A stretch of 8,245 nt of DNA from assembly GCA_964467785.1 (NCBI GenBank), contig CAYXVB010000160.1:1-8245 (forward strand), in the 5' to 3' direction. Source of the stretch: CAYXVB01 sp964467785 (GTDB lineage: Bacteria; Bdellovibrionota; UBA1018). The notes under the pieces are model-generated. The model was not told where the DNA came from. It did no database searches and saw nothing but the letters and a program-made list of their open reading frames with translations. The position numbers were made by a program, and so were the translations under genes. Positions 6,345-8,245 of the stretch are shown here, piece after piece (position 1 is the stretch's first letter; each line of letters opens with the position of its first letter).

Positions 6345-7103
6345 ATGAAAGGATGGTTGATCCTCTGGTTCGGCGCCGCGGTCCTCTCGATCTTCATCAG
6401 CGACGGCACGCACGACCTGGCCCGTTCTCTGGCCGCGCCATCGCTGCCGCATTTCGGCGGCTTCGACTCGTTCGGACGCGACCTCATGCTGCTGACTCTC
6501 CGCGCGTCGCTCCTGAGTGCCTGGATCGCCTTGGCGGCTACGGCTGCAAGCTGCGCGCTCGGCGTTCTCATCGGCGGCGGCATGGCGCTCGCGCCCAGGG
6601 GGATCCGACGCGCATTCGTAGCGGCCCTGGAATTCACCCTGGCCTTTCCCTCATTGCTGGTCGCGCTGGCCTGGGCTGCCGTGCGCGGACCTGGTTGGGA
6701 CACTCTCGCGTTGGCGCTGGCGCTTGGTATTATTCCTTCCTTCATACGCCTTGCGCATGCGCGCACTCGCGAGCTGCTCCACGAGGAGTATGTGCTCGCC
6801 GCGCGCAGCCTCGGCTCTTCACCGCTGCGCCTCCTCCGCACTCACATCACACCCGAGCTACTGCAGCTCTGCCGAGTTAAATTTCCGCAACTCTTCGCGC
6901 ACGCGCTTCTCGCCGAAGCCTCGCTCTCCTTTCTCGGCATCGGCGCGCCCATCGGCCGCGACACCTGGGGCGGCTTGCTCGCCCAGGGTAAGGATTATCT
7001 TTTTGAGGCGCCGCACATCGCCATCACCACCGGACTGCCGCTGGCGCTCACCGTTCTCGCCCTCCAGTGGCTTTCGGGCGACACTGGCCTCAAAGCCCGC
7101 TAG
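6345..7103 (+). CDS. ABC transporter permease, OppC/DppC family (short)
   Basis: This 252-residue permease is the partner of the preceding one. An N-terminal membrane segment (about 3-18) is followed after a short loop by FDSFGRDLMLLTLRASLLSA (40-59), the OppC/DppC hallmark GRD plus RxSL. The EAA loop is EEYVLAARSLGSSPLRLLRT (147-166). The C-terminal LSFLGIGAPIGRDTWGGLL (194-212) and the closing hydrophobic stretch at 221-244 are typical of the family. It is shorter than most OppC proteins (usually about 280-300), mainly because the loop after the first membrane segment is short. The longer open frame from 6150 is rejected because it would lie inside the upstream permease. ATG 6345 follows that gene by 4 nt and has GGGG about 8 nt upstream. 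No ATPase or binding-protein gene follows in the window. Confidence 0.9.
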   Translation: MKGWLILWFGAAVLSIFISDGTHDLARSLAAPSLPHFGGFDSFGRDLMLLTLRASLLSAWIALAATAASCALGVLIGGGMALAPRGIRRAFVAALEFTLAFPSLLVALAWAAVRGPGWDTLALALALGIIPSFIRLAHARTRELLHEEYVLAARSLGSSPLRLLRTHITPELLQLCRVKFPQLFAHALLAEASLSFLGIGAPIGRDTWGGLLAQGKDYLFEAPHIAITTGLPLALTVLALQWLSGDTGLKAR

Positions 7104-7124
7104 CCAATCTCGCCCTCGGGCGTT

Positions 7125-7130
7125 TATACT
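7125..7130 (+). promoter_or_regulatory. Candidate -10 element TATACT of nagZ
   Basis: This hexamer is identical to the one before the secreted-protein gene, and both stand in the context TTATACT. A weak -35, TAGCCA (7101-7106, four of six matches, 18-bp spacing), coincides with the stop codon of the permease. The predicted leader would be only a few bases, carrying AGGA (7132-7135) before the ATG at 7142. It would allow nagZ to be transcribed on its own as well as by read-through. Confidence 0.4.
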
Positions 7131-7141
7131 CAGGACCAACT

Positions 7142-8239
7142 ATGTCGAACCTCACCGCCGCTCGCGATGCCCTCGGAGAACTTTTCATCATCGGCTTCAA
7201 CGGCCTGGAGCTCGCGGATGACACCGCGGCTTTCCTCTCGCAAGCGCGGATCGGCGGCGTAATCCTCTTCGCCCAAAACTACGAGTCCCCGGGACAAGTC
7301 GCCGAGCTGATCAATCAGATCCAGGAGTGCCGGCACGACCTACCTTTGTGGGTCTCGGTGGACCACGAAGGGGGCCGCGTGCAGCGCTTCAAAAAAGGCT
7401 TCACTCGGATTCCGGATGCCGCGTCCATCTCCGCCAAGGACTCGCCCAAGCTCGCGTTCGAGATCGCCGAAGTCATGGCCAAGGAGCTCAAAGCCGTCGG
7501 CGTCAATGTGAACTTCGCGCCCGTCGCTGACATCAACACCAATCCCAAGAATCCCGTGATCGGCAACCGCGCCTTCGGCGCCAGCGAGGAAGAAGTCACC
7601 AAAATGACCTCCGGCATCCTGCGTGGCCACCTCGTCCACGGCGTGCAACCCTGCGTGAAGCATTTTCCCGGCCACGGCGACACGACCCAGGACTCCCACT
7701 TCGCGCTTCCCAAGGTCGACACTCCGCTGGAGACGCTCCAGAACCGCGAATTCCGCCCCTTCGTCCGCGCGTTCAAATCCCGCTGCTCGATGGTGATGAC
7801 CGCGCACGTGATCTGCACCCAGATCGACCCGGATCGTCCGGCCACTCTTTCGTCCAAGATCCTGCGCGAGATCTTGCGCAAGGAGCTCCGTTACACCAAG
7901 CTCATCATCAGCGACGATATGGAAATGAAGGCGATCACCGATCACTTCGGAGCGGAAGACGCGCCCAGGCTCGCCGTCCAGGCCGGCTGCGACATCCTGA
8001 TCTACCGCTCCGAGGCCGCGGCACGCCATGCTTACTCCGCCCTTCTCAAAGCGCTCGACGAAGGCACACTCGCGCCCGAGCTCGTGCTCGAAGCCGCCAA
8101 CCGCTCCCGCGAGCTGAAAAACGAATTCCTCGTTCCCTACGACTCCGTAAACGTTCCCAGCGTCTCCAAGGTGATCGGGTGCGCCCAGCACGCCGAGATC
8201 ATCTCCCGCGTGACTGGGACTCCTGGGACTCCGGCCTAG
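7142..8239 (+). CDS. nagZ: Beta-N-acetylhexosaminidase NagZ (glycoside hydrolase family 3)
   Basis: This is a 365-residue cytoplasmic enzyme of peptidoglycan recycling. NagZ removes non-reducing GlcNAc from GlcNAc-1,6-anhydroMurNAc and its peptides. All family landmarks are present: VDHEGGRVQRF (73-83), the long KHFPGHGDTTQDSH motif (173-186) with the Asp184-His186 pair that serves as acid/base dyad, and ISDDMEM (256-262) with Asp258 as expected nucleophile. There is no signal peptide and no extra C-terminal domain, as in proteobacterial NagZ (about 340 residues). The frame is open from 7067, inside the permease gene. ATG 7142 is preferred because GELFIIGFNG follows at the usual distance and AGGA lies 6 nt upstream. 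It follows the permease genes by 38 nt, which suggests but does not prove a link between transport and muropeptide processing. Confidence 0.95.
   Translation: MSNLTAARDALGELFIIGFNGLELADDTAAFLSQARIGGVILFAQNYESPGQVAELINQIQECRHDLPLWVSVDHEGGRVQRFKKGFTRIPDAASISAKDSPKLAFEIAEVMAKELKAVGVNVNFAPVADINTNPKNPVIGNRAFGASEEEVTKMTSGILRGHLVHGVQPCVKHFPGHGDTTQDSHFALPKVDTPLETLQNREFRPFVRAFKSRCSMVMTAHVICTQIDPDRPATLSSKILREILRKELRYTKLIISDDMEMKAITDHFGAEDAPRLAVQAGCDILIYRSEAAARHAYSALLKALDEGTLAPELVLEAANRSRELKNEFLVPYDSVNVPSVSKVIGCAQHAEIISRVTGTPGTPA
8215..8232 (+). repeat. Two perfect 9-bp tandem copies of TGGGACTCC at the end of nagZ
   Basis: TGGGACTCC is repeated exactly at 8215-8223 and 8224-8232, and encodes the Gly-Thr-Pro-Gly-Thr-Pro tail just before the stop. 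The unit is a multiple of three, so change in copy number would keep the frame and only alter the length of the C-terminal tail. Confidence 0.8.
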
Positions 8240-8245
8240 TCGGAC

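Noticed and set aside
7340..8191. 283-codon minus-strand open frame opposite nagZ
   Set aside because: nagZ on the plus strand carries all catalytic motifs. The antisense frame has no family signature.

Overview
This is a GC-rich bacterial window with tightly packed genes and GC-biased third codon positions. It looks like a Gram-negative chromosome: there is a cytoplasmic NagZ of proteobacterial type, a secreted protein with a signal peptidase I site, and a Tad-type secretion gene next to FHA-domain signalling genes. The FHA/DUF192/TadC neighbourhood recalls the former 'Deltaproteobacteria' (Myxococcota or Bdellovibrionota). That placement is an inference, and the window holds no rRNA or marker gene to settle it.

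Layout: two gene clusters diverge from a 197-bp intergenic region at 4315-4511. Leftward (minus strand, 4314 to 1) run tadC (inner-membrane platform protein of a Tad/Flp pilus or type II-like secretion system), a DUF192 protein, a 547-residue FHA-TM-sensor-TM-PAS-like protein, a 350-residue FHA-TM-TPR-like protein, and a third FHA protein cut by the left edge. The gaps are 25, -13 (an overlap), 30 and 1 nt, so this is very probably one operon. Its theme is phospho-threonine-dependent signalling (FHA domains) attached to a Tad-type machine. No kinase, phosphatase, tadA, tadB or pilin gene is visible.

Rightward (plus strand, 4512 to 8239) run a predicted secreted protein of unknown function, two ABC-transporter permeases of the oligopeptide/dipeptide (OppB/OppC, DppB/DppC) class, and nagZ (beta-N-acetylhexosaminidase of cell-wall recycling). 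The first two overlap by the ATGA tetranucleotide, the permeases are 4 nt apart, and nagZ follows after 38 nt with its own promoter-like sequence. Neither the ATPases nor a typical solute-binding protein of the transporter lies in the window. A role in importing peptidoglycan fragments that NagZ then processes is a reasonable hypothesis, not something the sequence proves.

No RNA genes, mobile elements, CRISPR arrays or clear rho-independent terminators were found. No stretch over 300 bases lacks a gene. The most unusual content is the three consecutive FHA genes of different architecture, including a membrane sensor with no catalytic output domain, and the permease pair linked to an unrecognised exported protein and nagZ.
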